Source: Alkalicoccus saliphilus (GTDB taxonomy: Bacteria; Bacillota; Bacilli; Bacillales; Salisediminibacteriaceae). Taken from it: DNA of 64,000 nucleotides. Below the pieces are notes generated by a model that saw only the letters and a program-made list of their open reading frames with translations, was not told the DNA's origin and did not search any database. Of the stretch, positions 34,149 through 42,481 are shown piece after piece. The translations under genes and the position numbers were made by a program. Within the stretch, counting starts at the first letter, position 1; every line of letters starts with the position of its first letter. The stretch covers positions 1 to 64,000 of the forward strand of contig NZ_PZJJ01000011.1 in assembly GCF_003044065.1 (NCBI RefSeq). Reading direction: 5' to 3'.

Positions 34149-34418
34149 ATGAATCGTTTTAACGCTTTTTTAATGAGAAAATTTTATTTAATTGTTTTAT
34201 TGTTATTAACTATTCAGTCTTACCTAGGGTTCAACTTACTGTTTACTGGAATAAGCTATGTGAGAACAAAACAAAACTATGCCTTATCGGACGAGGTTGC
34301 CGCCCCAGCCTTTCCTTTTCCCAGCCTCATTCCCTTCTTGTTTTTAACAGCGTGCCTCTTTTATCTATTATTGATTCGCCGCTCCATGGATATTAAAGAG
34401 GGAAGGTACAAATTGTAG
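34149..34418 (+). CDS. Small membrane protein, 89 residues, unknown
   Basis: I do not recognise this. Two hydrophobic segments (about residues 12-35 and 57-75) are joined by an exposed loop (RTKQNYALSDEVAAP), and the basic C-terminus (RRSMDIKEGRYKL) suggests inside orientation. GAGGTG lies seven bases before ATG 34149. Its region (34010-34600) is visibly more AT-rich than neighbouring genes, which may mean recent acquisition. No function is proposed. Confidence 0.6.
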   Translation: MNRFNAFLMRKFYLIVLLLLTIQSYLGFNLLFTGISYVRTKQNYALSDEVAAPAFPFPSLIPFLFLTACLFYLLLIRRSMDIKEGRYKL

Positions 34419-34890
34419 ATTATACTACAAAGGTTAATTCTTATTATGTTATACATGAAAACCTTCCTTATTGAAGCCGTTTTTTCGATAGGCTCTGTTA
34501 AAGCTCCGGGATCTTAACCAAACTTGGTGAAAACGAGCTTTATATTCTAATACACCTAAATTAAAACAGCAGACTTTATCTATTAAAGCCCGTTTTATCG
34601 GCATTTTCAACATTTGTGCCTGCAGCTCTTTTTACCTGCTGCGCACGCGGCCTCCTTGACGGCCGGGAGGATCTTCCCGCTTTCTTTTATGTAGGAGTGC
34701 CCCCCTTATCTTGGACACTCCTACATAAAAGGAGGGGTTCTTATGGCAGTTGGACAGTTTACGTAACGGGAAAAAATAGCTGAAGGCCAGCCCCACCGCA
34801 AGTTTCCACCGGTAAGAGGAGGAGCTTATACCCTGACTGGAATAAATATTCTGAAAAGATAACTTTATAAACGGGCTCTTTTGCTTCCAC
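34419..34890. other. Gap with decayed repeats and a 16-bp hairpin
   Basis: There is no supported gene. 34625-34880 carries a worn fragment of repeat family 1 (TAGCTGAAGGCCAGCCCCACCG, end ATAACTTTATAAACGGGCTC). Inside it is a perfect 16-bp inverted repeat. Confidence 0.45.
34684..34731. repeat. Perfect 16-bp inverted repeat
   Basis: CTTTTATGTAGGAGTG (34684-34699) pairs fully with 34716-34731 across a 16-base loop. It is embedded in a decayed repeat and no gene ends here, so its role is unclear. Confidence 0.55.
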
Positions 34891-35463
34891 CTACAAATAT
34901 CCAAGCTCTCTCCCTTTTTTTATCCAGTCTTTGTTTGACTTTAAATGTAATTTTTTCGAAATGTTTCTCCGGTGGTTTTCTACTGTTTTCGATTTGATAC
35001 CGAGAAAACGCGCAGAATCCCTGACAGAATAACCTTCCAGTTTCAGCTGAAAGACCTCTGTTTCCCGTGAAGACAATCCCCCGGCCATTTCCAGCTCTTC
35101 CTGAACTGCAGATCTTCGGATTCTTTCACCTTTCATAATTCTTGTCAGTGCACGCATCCAGCTGTCGATATCCATTGACTCCTGAACAACCGACACCCTC
35201 TGCTTCATTTCGTTAACGGAGCTTTCGGCAATAAATACTATATGGAGCTCTGGCTCTCCTTCCTGAACAATAGAAGAAAAGTTTAAGGCTCCCGGTATTG
35301 CTTCATGAATAAACAAGTAATCAAACGGATATTTTCTAAGAGCTTTTAATACCTCTTCCTTTGATTCAGCTGTTACAATATACTCAACTTCGTGAACATC
35401 TTTAATAAGCTGAATTAAACCGTATCTCATTAATGCGTGATTGACTCCTATTAAAACTCTCAT
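34891..35463 (-). CDS. LuxR/NarL-type regulator with a degenerate receiver
   Basis: This 190-residue protein has an N-terminal receiver-like domain (about 1-110) and a C-terminal LuxR HTH (LSSRETEVFQLKLEGYSV... TVENHRRNISKKL, about 128-175). The usual acidic pair is replaced (GVNHA, residues 6-10). The phospho-Asp position reads LFIHEAIPG (50-58), with no aspartate, so ordinary phosphorylation looks impossible. It is divergent from cydA and might control it. No kinase is nearby. GGAGG precedes ATG 35463 by 11 bases. Confidence 0.78.
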   Translation of the reverse strand: MRVLIGVNHALMRYGLIQLIKDVHEVEYIVTAESKEEVLKALRKYPFDYLFIHEAIPGALNFSSIVQEGEPELHIVFIAESSVNEMKQRVSVVQESMDIDSWMRALTRIMKGERIRRSAVQEELEMAGGLSSRETEVFQLKLEGYSVRDSARFLGIKSKTVENHRRNISKKLHLKSNKDWIKKGRELGYL

Positions 35464-35510
35464 TAACTGTCACGCCTCCGTTCACAGTTTTTTAAAACGT
35501 TGTTCATATT

Positions 35511-35528
35511 TTGCTCACAAATTCACAA
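35511..35528. promoter_or_regulatory. Possible imperfect Rex box upstream of cydA
   Basis: TTGCTCACAAATTCACAA keeps the right half TTCACAA and the outer TTG of the Rex motif, but the left half has three mismatches. Rex controls cydABCD in Bacillus subtilis, so this is worth a test, but sequence support is weak. Confidence 0.3.
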
Positions 35529-35538
35529 TGTTTGGGGG

Positions 35539-35568
35539 TTTACCCCTATCAACCTGCTTAATTATATT
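35539..35568 (+). promoter_or_regulatory. Possible promoter of the cyd operon
   Basis: TTTACC (35539-35544) and TATATT (35563-35568) are 18 bases apart, about 65 bases before the cydA start codon. Confidence 0.45.
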
Positions 35569-35632
35569 TATTATTATAAACTTACTGCTGTTTATCAGCC
35601 AGAACTTTAATTTTTACAGAGGGGGAGACACC

Positions 35633-36979
35633 ATGATATTTGATAATGATCCGGTCCTCTTGAGCAGAATATTAACTTACCTGACACTCGGTTTTCACGC
35701 CATTTTCGCTACTATCGGCGTAGGAATCCCTTTAATGATTGCGATCGCTGAGTGGATGGGAATTAAGCGCAATGACCCTCATTATACGTTAATGGCAAGA
35801 CGATGGGCACGAGGTTTTGTTGTCAGCGTGGCTGTAGGGGTAGTTACCGGAACGGCAATAGGACTGCAGCTCAGTCTGTTATGGCCGAACTTCATGCAGG
35901 CTGCCGGACATACGATCGGCCTGCCTATGTTCATGGAAGTATTCGCGTTCTTCTTCGAAGCTATATTCCTCGGTATTTACCTGTACACCTGGGACCGCTT
36001 CAAAACTAAAATGCGTCACTTCCTGCTGCTTATTCCTGTAGTTATCGGAGCGACCGCCAGTGCTTTCTTCATTACGACAGTTAACGCCTTCATGAATGTT
36101 CCACAGGGATTTGAGGTTGTGCAGGGCGTCATTACAAATGTTAATCCGCTGGAGGCGATGTTCAATCCGGCTACACCGACAAAAATTTCGCACGTTATTA
36201 TCATTTGTTATCTGACTTCTGCCTTTATTCTCGGAATGATTGCTGCTGTTAAAATACTGCAGGGTAATAAATCTGTTTACCACAAAAAAGCACTGCACCT
36301 TACAATGGTTTCTGCTGCTGTATTTGCGGTAGCCACAGCTCTCATCGGTGACCTTTCCGGAAAGTATCTTCACGAATACCAGCCGGAAAAGCTTGCTGCT
36401 GCAGAGTGGCATTTTGAAACGGAAGAAGAAGCTCCGCTCATTCTCGGGGGTGTACTGACAGAGGATAACGAAGTAAAGTATGCACTGGAAATCCCTTACG
36501 CATTAAGCATTCTTGCAGGATTTTCACCGGATACGGAAGTTACCGGGCTGAACGATTTTGATGAAGACGTTCTGCCGCCGTTATTTGTCCACTATTTCTT
36601 TGATCTGATGGTCTTTATCGGTATGTATCTGGCATTTGTCAGCGTACTGTTTGCTGTAATAAACTGGAGCGGACGCTGGAATGCATTTAATAAACCACTG
36701 CTTATCATGATCGCAGCCGGAGGTCCTCTTTCCCTCATCGCGATGGAATCCGGCTGGATATTCACCGAGGTAGGAAGACAGCCATGGATATTGAACGGTT
36801 TCATGCGTACATCCGAAGCTGCCACTACATCCGATCATGTCGGCTTAATGCTTATCCTGTTTGCTATTCTTTACACCGTACTCGGCGTTACCTTTGTTTT
36901 TGTACTCCGTAAAATGTTTAAGCGGAACCCGGTCGAACGGGAAATGCGTAAAAGAGGAATTACAAATTATGAAGTATAA
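35633..36979 (+). CDS. cydA: Cytochrome bd oxidase subunit I
   Basis: This is the haem-carrying subunit of quinol oxidase bd, 448 residues from ATG 35633, which follows GAGGGGGAG. It has about nine membrane helices. The haem ligand is His22 (LTLGFHAIF). MEVFAFFFEAIF carries the proton-path glutamate. The quinol/haem motif GWIFTEVGRQPW is near residue 375. The Q loop is short, as in Bacillus and Geobacillus. It reduces oxygen to water without pumping. The frame extends back to 35441, but those residues lack a ribosome site. First gene of cydABS. Confidence 0.94.
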   Translation: MIFDNDPVLLSRILTYLTLGFHAIFATIGVGIPLMIAIAEWMGIKRNDPHYTLMARRWARGFVVSVAVGVVTGTAIGLQLSLLWPNFMQAAGHTIGLPMFMEVFAFFFEAIFLGIYLYTWDRFKTKMRHFLLLIPVVIGATASAFFITTVNAFMNVPQGFEVVQGVITNVNPLEAMFNPATPTKISHVIIICYLTSAFILGMIAAVKILQGNKSVYHKKALHLTMVSAAVFAVATALIGDLSGKYLHEYQPEKLAAAEWHFETEEEAPLILGGVLTEDNEVKYALEIPYALSILAGFSPDTEVTGLNDFDEDVLPPLFVHYFFDLMVFIGMYLAFVSVLFAVINWSGRWNAFNKPLLIMIAAGGPLSLIAMESGWIFTEVGRQPWILNGFMRTSEAATTSDHVGLMLILFAILYTVLGVTFVFVLRKMFKRNPVEREMRKRGITNYEV

Positions 36980-37012
36980 TTTCAAAACGTGGTGGAGAGT
37001 TGAGGTGGAAAG

Positions 37013-38026
37013 ATGACTTACGAAGTAGTCGGGATTACTGTACTGTGGCTGTTTTTGTACGGCTATTTAATTGTAGCATCGGTTGATTTTGGTGCCGGAT
37101 TTTTCAGCTACTACTCTAAAAAAACGAAAAAAGATCATATTATTCATGGCGTCATTCAGCGTTACCTTTCCCCCGTCTGGGAGGTTACGAACGTATTCCT
37201 CGTATTTTTCTTTATAGGAATCGTCGGCTTCTTTCCGGATACAGCCTATTATTACGGGACAGCGCTGCTCATTCCGGGCAGCGTGGCTATTATCCTTCTT
37301 GCGATCCGGGGTTCGTATTACGCATTTGCTACCTACGGAGCAGAGGAAAGTGATTTTTTCAGCTTTTTATACGGGGCTACAGGGCTGCTGATCCCCGCTT
37401 CCCTTACAACGGTTCTCACCATTTCAGAAGGTGGATATATTACTGTTGAGAACGGCAGTGTCCAGCTTTTATATGGAGAGCTTTTCGGAAGCCTTTATTC
37501 CTGGGGTGTAGTCGTTCTGGCGATCGTCAGTGTGCTCTTTATTTCCGCGGCTTTTCTGACGTATTATGCTTCACGGGCAAAAGACTTTAACGCACTGGAA
37601 CTGCTCCGCAAGTATGCTCTATTCTGGTCTTTCCCTTCAATAATTATGGGAATAGTTGTTTTCTTTCTGCTTGGCCAGAGGAACGAAGAACATTTTATGG
37701 GGATGGTGGATCTCTGGTGGATGTTTGCCATTTCGTTCATCGCATTTCTCGGCGCTGTATATTTAATATGGAAACGAAAAATGTACGGAACCGCCTTTAT
37801 ATTAGTTATGGTTCAGTATTTCGCTGCCTTTTTTGCCTATGGTGCTTCCCATCTGCCGTATCTTCTGTATCCTTATCTGACTATTTATGATGGATTCACG
37901 AATGAAACTATGGCAATTTCGCTTATTGCGGCGTTTGTCGGAGGGTTTTTGCTGCTGATTCCTTCCCTCTATCTGCTTATGCGCCTCTTTCTCTTTGACG
38001 CAGACTATGTGGAAGGAAAAAAATAA
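37013..38026 (+). CDS. cydB: Cytochrome bd oxidase subunit II
   Basis: This 337-residue membrane subunit has eight to nine hydrophobic helices. It begins MTYEVVGITVLWLFLYGYL and has VDFGAGFFSYY and later the paired acidic and aromatic positions usual for CydB. It lacks haem but completes the oxidase. GAGGTGG precedes ATG 37013, 33 bases after cydA. Sequence style matches the YthB/CbdB branch of Firmicutes more than Escherichia coli CydB. Confidence 0.9.
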   Translation: MTYEVVGITVLWLFLYGYLIVASVDFGAGFFSYYSKKTKKDHIIHGVIQRYLSPVWEVTNVFLVFFFIGIVGFFPDTAYYYGTALLIPGSVAIILLAIRGSYYAFATYGAEESDFFSFLYGATGLLIPASLTTVLTISEGGYITVENGSVQLLYGELFGSLYSWGVVVLAIVSVLFISAAFLTYYASRAKDFNALELLRKYALFWSFPSIIMGIVVFFLLGQRNEEHFMGMVDLWWMFAISFIAFLGAVYLIWKRKMYGTAFILVMVQYFAAFFAYGASHLPYLLYPYLTIYDGFTNETMAISLIAAFVGGFLLLIPSLYLLMRLFLFDADYVEGKK

Positions 38027-38043
38027 CTGAGGAGGTGCATACG

Positions 38044-38226
38044 ATGGATATGCAGGACTTTTTAATATTTGTTGCCCCTGTACTTGTTCTTGTGCTTAGT
38101 GTAGTCATCGTTTTTGTATGGGGAGCTGTTGGTAAAACACCTGCTTTTCTACAGCAGGCAGAAGAAGTAGCTCCTTCAGAAGATGACAACGGTGGTAAGG
38201 AAGACCGAATCACAAAAAACAGATAA
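38044..38226 (+). CDS. cydS: Cytochrome bd small subunit (CydS-like)
   Basis: This 60-residue protein has a single membrane helix (about residues 6-27). The start MDMQDFLIFVAPVLVLVLSV closely resembles the Geobacillus CydS subunit as I recall it (FLI..AP....LSV). GAGGAGGTG lies before ATG 38044; an upstream in-frame ATG at 38035 overlaps that site. It has an extra acidic, charged tail of about 25 residues (EEVAPSEDDNGGKEDR) not in the short Geobacillus form. It is 17 bases after cydB, same operon. Role: helix-binding accessory subunit that stabilises CydA haems. Confidence 0.78.
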   Translation: MDMQDFLIFVAPVLVLVLSVVIVFVWGAVGKTPAFLQQAEEVAPSEDDNGGKEDRITKNR

Positions 38227-38239
38227 TATTACTTTAATG

Positions 38240-38275
38240 AAAAGCCTTCATGACTAAATGTTCATGAAGGCTTTT
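38240..38275 (+). terminator. Terminator of the cyd operon
   Basis: The 14-bp stem AAAAGCCTTCATGA/TCATGAAGGCTTTT with an 8-base loop ends in TTTT. The rest of the interval to 38500 has no gene. Confidence 0.8.
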
Positions 38276-38501
38276 CCAGTTTCTGCACATTTTTTTATAA
38301 AGAAGGTTGTTTGTTTTCGCTTCTGTGGGAGCCTTTCCCTGCAGCAATCGTCCCTGCGGCTTCAACACGATAATAAAGAAGTTTCCCGTTCTAATAAACA
38401 GGCTTATCCTGTCGTTTCCTTCATACAAAAGAGGTTCTTTCCCCTGCTAGGCTGTCGGGCAAGCAGTATTTGACAAATGCCGGGGGCTGTAATACGTTTG
38501 A

Positions 38502-38526
38502 AGTGTATTAGTATACGTCATACACT
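38502..38526. promoter_or_regulatory. YtrA-type operator
   Basis: AGTGTA (38502-38507), 13 bases, then TACACT (38521-38526) exactly match the AGTGTA-N13-TACACT inverted repeat I recall for YtrA in Bacillus subtilis. It sits just before the ribosome site of the GntR gene, implying autoregulation. Confidence 0.75.
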
Positions 38527-38539
38527 GAAGGAGACACAT

Positions 38540-38929
38540 ATGCTTTTTCGAATTGATCCAAGAAGCAGTACTCCCTTATATGAACAAATTATTTATCAGG
38601 TCAAAAATATGTGTTCTGCAGGTATCCTGCAGCCGGGTGAAAAACTTCCCTCCATCAGAGAACTGTCATCACAGATGGTAGTCAATCCGAATACAGTAAG
38701 CAAAGCCTACCAGGAGATGGAAAAAATAGGCCTTCTTTTGACGATACAGGGAAAAGGAACATTCGTATCAACTTCTCCCCCTCCTTTTGCACCTCCTGAG
38801 AAGCAGAAAAAACTGCAGGATGAACTGAAACAGCTGATTGTGGACTGTCACTTTGCGGGAGTGAGCCGGGAGCGGTTTTTGGAATGGACCGAACAGTCGT
38901 ACAGGGAAATGAGGGATACGCAGCAATGA
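38540..38929 (+). CDS. ytrA: GntR-family repressor, YtrA subfamily
   Basis: This 129-residue repressor has an N-terminal winged helix (about 8-75: SRELSSQMVVNPNTVSKAYQ region, key NPNTVSKAY) and a short C-terminal helix dimerisation part typical of YtrA proteins. GAAGGAGA precedes ATG 38540. An in-frame start at 38477 lies before the operator and is rejected. ATGA overlap couples it to the ATPase gene. Bacillus YtrA controls ABC transporters induced by lipid II-binding antibiotics; that link here is inference. Confidence 0.8.
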   Translation: MLFRIDPRSSTPLYEQIIYQVKNMCSAGILQPGEKLPSIRELSSQMVVNPNTVSKAYQEMEKIGLLLTIQGKGTFVSTSPPPFAPPEKQKKLQDELKQLIVDCHFAGVSRERFLEWTEQSYREMRDTQQ

Positions 38930-39798
38930 GGGTTCAGCATATTTCCAAGCATATACACCATAAGCCGATTCTTGTCGATATTGACTTCTCGGTTGAACCC
39001 GGAAGTATTATAGGTATTGTAGGCAGGAACGGTTCTGGAAAAACGACGCTTCTCCGTTCACTCGCCGGTATACTGACCCCTACGAGAGGCAGTGTTTATA
39101 TCGACGGGCTCGATATCTTTAAACACCCGGAAATTAAAAAACAGATTATTTTTGTTCCTGACTCGACAGAAGCTTTAAAAAATTACAGTACAAAAGAACT
39201 TATTTACTTATACAAAAATATTTATCCTGAGTTCGACACATCCTACCTTTTTTCATTAATGAAACGATTTAAGCTTTCACAGATTTCCAAAATAGGTAAT
39301 TATTCTAAAGGACAAAAAGCTCTATTTACACTTATTACAGCTTTTGCTACAGGAGCTTCCTATATTTTACTGGATGAACCAACGGACGGACTGGACGTTA
39401 TCGTCAAAAAGCAGGTACTTCAGCTTCTTGTCGAGGAAGTATCCGACCGCAGACTGGCTGTCCTTATCTCCTCTCACCGGCTTGATGAGCTGGAGTTTAT
39501 GGTAAACGAAGTAATATTTATAAAAAAAGGAAAAGTGGACAGCCATTACGAACTCGACACGATGAAAAATCAATACAAAAAAATCCAGCTTGCTTTTGCA
39601 GGAAAAATGCCTGAAACTCTGGAAAACGAACTGGAAGTACTCGATAAAACAGGGAAAGTTTATACTGTTCTTATCCCGCGTGGCAGCAGGCCCCTTGAAG
39701 AAAAAATATCAGACAGCAGGCCGCTTTTTTACGAAGAGCTCCCCATGTCCCTGGAGGATTATTTTGTAGCAAAGCTTGGAGGTCCGGATGATGTTTAA
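38926..39798 (+). CDS. ABC transporter ATP-binding protein (YtrB-like)
   Basis: This 290-residue ATPase has Walker A VGRNGSGKTT (about 31-40), a signature NYSKGQKALFTL that departs from LSGGQ, Walker B YILLDEPTDGLD and switch ISSHRLDELE. A C-terminal extension of about 70 residues follows. The ATG overlaps the GntR stop by 4 bases and the frame's extra upstream residues lie in the GntR gene. With the next gene it makes a simple two-component exporter or membrane-stress transporter. Confidence 0.85.
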   Translation: MRVQHISKHIHHKPILVDIDFSVEPGSIIGIVGRNGSGKTTLLRSLAGILTPTRGSVYIDGLDIFKHPEIKKQIIFVPDSTEALKNYSTKELIYLYKNIYPEFDTSYLFSLMKRFKLSQISKIGNYSKGQKALFTLITAFATGASYILLDEPTDGLDVIVKKQVLQLLVEEVSDRRLAVLISSHRLDELEFMVNEVIFIKKGKVDSHYELDTMKNQYKKIQLAFAGKMPETLENELEVLDKTGKVYTVLIPRGSRPLEEKISDSRPLFYEELPMSLEDYFVAKLGGPDDV

Positions 39799-40813
39799 CA
39801 AAGCACTCTGGTTTCAAAATTACAAACAGTCAAAATTTCTTATCTGGATTCTGCTTGCTCTTTTTGTAGTTCAAATGCCGCTTCAGGCTATTTTATCTGT
39901 TGAATCCTGGCAGGAAAGGGCAGAAAGAACAACTTATTCGGAAGAGTATGTTTACGAAGTACAGGCATGGGATGTTATGCAGATCTTTTCGCAGGGAATG
40001 TTCACGATTTTCCTTGCGGCTGCCATAGTAATATTCGCTTCTCTTCTTATCGGCCTTGAGCGGAATACCCGCCGCAGTGACTTTACTTTTTCATTGCCTT
40101 ACAGCAGGAGTTCTCTCTTTCTTGCGAAGTGGGCTCTCGGGACAGCTGCAATAAGTATATTCTTTATTATGAATTTTCTTCCTGCCTATCTTATTATTTA
40201 CCAGTCCGAGTTCCGGGAAGCATTATCTCTTGTTTCTTCGATCGAAATTTTTTGGGCGCCTCTTCTCGGCTATATCTTTTTCTTCTCCTTTTCTCTGCTT
40301 GTCGGGTCTATTACTGGAGAGATGGTGTCGCAGATTGTTCTGACTTTTATTTTTGGCTTCCTTCCGATAATTATATTTACCCTTATCCAGGAGTTCATGC
40401 AGGTTCATGACTTCTTTTTGTTTCATATCGGGAGCCATCCGCAGTGGATAGAATACGCGACGCCCTTTTTTTATGCGGCAGGATCAATAGGCAGCCTTCC
40501 GGGTATTATATCTGCTGTGTTATTTACAGCTGTCTGCCTATGGAGCGGCACCGTTCTTTACACGAAAAACAACCTTGAATACAATGGTGAATTTCTTATG
40601 TTCAAAAAAATGAATCCTGTCCTTGTTGTTATTCTCACGGTGCTGATTTCTTTTTTTGGCGGAATGATCGTTTCCTCTCTAGCACCGTGGGGGGCTGCTG
40701 CTCTTCGTATTCTTTCTTACTGGATAGGCTTTACAACGTTTATGCTTTTTGCTCTGCTCATTATCCGGCGCCTGATTAAAATGAATATTATCTTCTCTGG
40801 AAGAGCTGTTTAA
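39791..40813 (+). CDS. ABC-2 type permease (YtrC/YtrD-like)
   Basis: This 340-residue membrane protein has about six hydrophobic segments (near residues 16-34, 68-92, 112-138, 155-178, 185-206, 238-258 and two at the end). ATG 39791 is seven bases after GGAGGT; ATG 39788 is only four, so the former is preferred. It overlaps the ATPase end by 8 bases. The substrate is not predictable. A terminator follows. Confidence 0.8.
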   Translation: MFNKALWFQNYKQSKFLIWILLALFVVQMPLQAILSVESWQERAERTTYSEEYVYEVQAWDVMQIFSQGMFTIFLAAAIVIFASLLIGLERNTRRSDFTFSLPYSRSSLFLAKWALGTAAISIFFIMNFLPAYLIIYQSEFREALSLVSSIEIFWAPLLGYIFFFSFSLLVGSITGEMVSQIVLTFIFGFLPIIIFTLIQEFMQVHDFFLFHIGSHPQWIEYATPFFYAAGSIGSLPGIISAVLFTAVCLWSGTVLYTKNNLEYNGEFLMFKKMNPVLVVILTVLISFFGGMIVSSLAPWGAAALRILSYWIGFTTFMLFALLIIRRLIKMNIIFSGRAV

Positions 40814-40843
40814 AACCGCTGTGGTCTGTACCGGCGGTTTTTT
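40813..40843 (+). terminator. Terminator of the YtrA-type operon
   Basis: AAACCGC and its complement GCGGTTT enclose a 13-14 base loop and are followed by TTTTTCTG. The stem begins at the permease stop codon. Confidence 0.75.
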
Positions 40844-40930
40844 TCTGTCCTCATGTATTCGGATTACTCTTTCTTTATTCAGGGAAAGAAAAAAAGGATA
40901 CTACTTCCATGAAAGGAGGAATTAAAACGG

Positions 40931-40959
40931 TTGCAAAACCTGTATATACAACTTATAAT
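40931..40959 (+). promoter_or_regulatory. Promoter of treP
   Basis: TTGCAA (40931-40936) and TATAAT (40954-40959) are exactly 17 bases apart. The left TreR-like operator lies between the boxes. A second TATAAT at 40998-41003 could be an alternative -10. Confidence 0.6.
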
Positions 40960-40982
40960 GAACTTTATAAGTTGTATATACA
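40940..40982. promoter_or_regulatory. Paired TreR-like operators in a perfect 18-bp inverted repeat
   Basis: Arms 40941-40958 (TGTATATACAACTTATAA) and 40965-40982 are perfect complements separated by 6 bases. Each arm carries a TGTATATACAA half like the TTGTATATACAA TreR operator of Bacillus subtilis. Left operator overlaps the promoter; right one lies at the start of the transcript. Confidence 0.78.
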
Positions 40983-41002
40983 ACCTGTCACTTTTCTTAT
41001 AA

Positions 41003-41016
41003 TGAAAACGGTTTAG
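41003..41016. promoter_or_regulatory. CcpA cre-like site before treP
   Basis: TGAAAACGGTTTAG matches the cre consensus TGWAAACGNTNWCA in 12 of 14 positions. A second 12-of-14 match, TTAAAACGGTTGCA, overlaps the -35 at 40922-40935. Catabolite repression of a sugar PTS gene is expected. Confidence 0.5.
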
Positions 41017-41028
41017 GAGGGTACTGCA

Positions 41029-42462
41029 ATGGCGAAATATGAAAAGCAGGTGCATGAGATACTGGAAGCACTGGGCGGCGAAGATAACATTGAAAAAGCC
41101 ACTCACTGTGTTACCCGGCTCCGTCTTGCACTGAAGGATGAAGATCTGGTTGATACCGATAAACTTGAAGCAGTAGACATTGTTAAAGGATCTTTTTCTG
41201 CTAACAATCAATTCCAGGTCATTATAGGCCAGGGTACAGTGGATCAGGTCTACCGGGACATGATGGAGCTTACAAATATCGGTGAAGCATCCAAAGACGA
41301 TGTTAAAGATGCATCTTCTAAAAAAATGAACCCGCTCCAGCGGGCTGTTAAGCTGCTTGCAGACATATTCATACCGATCCTTCCAGCGATAGTAACTGCT
41401 GGTCTGCTCCTCGGCCTGAACAACGTTCTCGCAGGTCCGGGTATTTTTGATGAAGAACTTTCACTTGTAGAAATGTACCCTCAGTGGGCCGGACTTGCCG
41501 ATATGATAGAAATTATCGCAAGCGCCGCATTTGCCTTTCTGCCTGCATTAATCGGCTGGTCGGCCGTCCGGCGTTTTGGCGGAAGCGATCTGCTCGGTAT
41601 TGTCCTTGGACTTATTCTTGTTCATCCTGATTTACTTAACGCGTGGGCCTATGCTGATGCTCAGGAAGCAGGCGAAGTGCCTGTATGGAATTTATTTGGT
41701 TTTGACGTGGAAGCAATCGGTTATCAGGGCCAGGTCCTTCCAGTCCTTTTTGCTTCTTTTGTGCTTGCCAAGCTGGAACTCTGGCTCCGTGAACGAATTC
41801 CGGACGCCATTCAGCTTCTGGTCGTTGCCCCAGTAGCACTTCTTGTAACAGGTCTTCTTACGTTTGTTATTATTGGCCCAATCACTTTCGCACTCGGTAA
41901 CGGTATTACGGGTGTATTCACTTGGCTTTTCGATGTCCTTCCTGCACTTGGCGGCTTTGTTTACGGACTTCTCTACGCTCCACTTGTTGTTACTGGTATG
42001 CACCACGCCTTCCTTGCAGTTGACCTGCAGCTCACAGGTACAGGCGATGGAACGTTTTTATGGCCGATTCTTGCACTTTCCAACATCGCCCAGGGCTCAG
42101 CTGCGCTTGCAATGATGTTTGTCAGCCGTAATGACAACATTAAAGGGCTGTCAGGTACTTCTGCTTTATCTGCCTACCTCGGGGTAACGGAGCCTGCCAT
42201 GTTCGGTGTTAATATCCGGTTTAAGTTTCCGTTTATCTGCGCCATTATAGGTGCCTCTATCGCAGGGATGTTTATCGCTATAAACGGGGTTCTTGCTGAA
42301 TCCATCGGTGTCGGAGGAATTCCAGGGATATTATCCATTATTCCTCAATACTGGCTTGCCTTCTTTATCGGTATGCTTATTGCATTGATCGTACCATTCG
42401 TACTGACGCTGATATATGGAAAAACACTTGCTAAAAGGTCAATAATTAAAGAGGAACAATAA
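41029..42462 (+). CDS. treP: Trehalose PTS permease EIIBC
   Basis: This PTS enzyme has 477 residues. The EIIB domain (about 1-90) has phospho-Cys27 in KATHCVTRLR; the EIIC domain (about 105-470) has ten or so membrane helices with GMHHAFLAVDL and LGVTEPAMFG. Like Bacillus TreP it has no EIIA domain, so it must borrow glucose EIIA. TreR-like operators upstream support trehalose. However, no phosphotrehalase (treA) or treR follows, unlike the usual treP-treA-treR operon. TTAGGAGGG precedes ATG 41029. Confidence 0.87.
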   Translation: MAKYEKQVHEILEALGGEDNIEKATHCVTRLRLALKDEDLVDTDKLEAVDIVKGSFSANNQFQVIIGQGTVDQVYRDMMELTNIGEASKDDVKDASSKKMNPLQRAVKLLADIFIPILPAIVTAGLLLGLNNVLAGPGIFDEELSLVEMYPQWAGLADMIEIIASAAFAFLPALIGWSAVRRFGGSDLLGIVLGLILVHPDLLNAWAYADAQEAGEVPVWNLFGFDVEAIGYQGQVLPVLFASFVLAKLELWLRERIPDAIQLLVVAPVALLVTGLLTFVIIGPITFALGNGITGVFTWLFDVLPALGGFVYGLLYAPLVVTGMHHAFLAVDLQLTGTGDGTFLWPILALSNIAQGSAALAMMFVSRNDNIKGLSGTSALSAYLGVTEPAMFGVNIRFKFPFICAIIGASIAGMFIAINGVLAESIGVGGIPGILSIIPQYWLAFFIGMLIALIVPFVLTLIYGKTLAKRSIIKEEQ

Positions 42463-42481
42463 TCACTTTTCGATACCAGAG

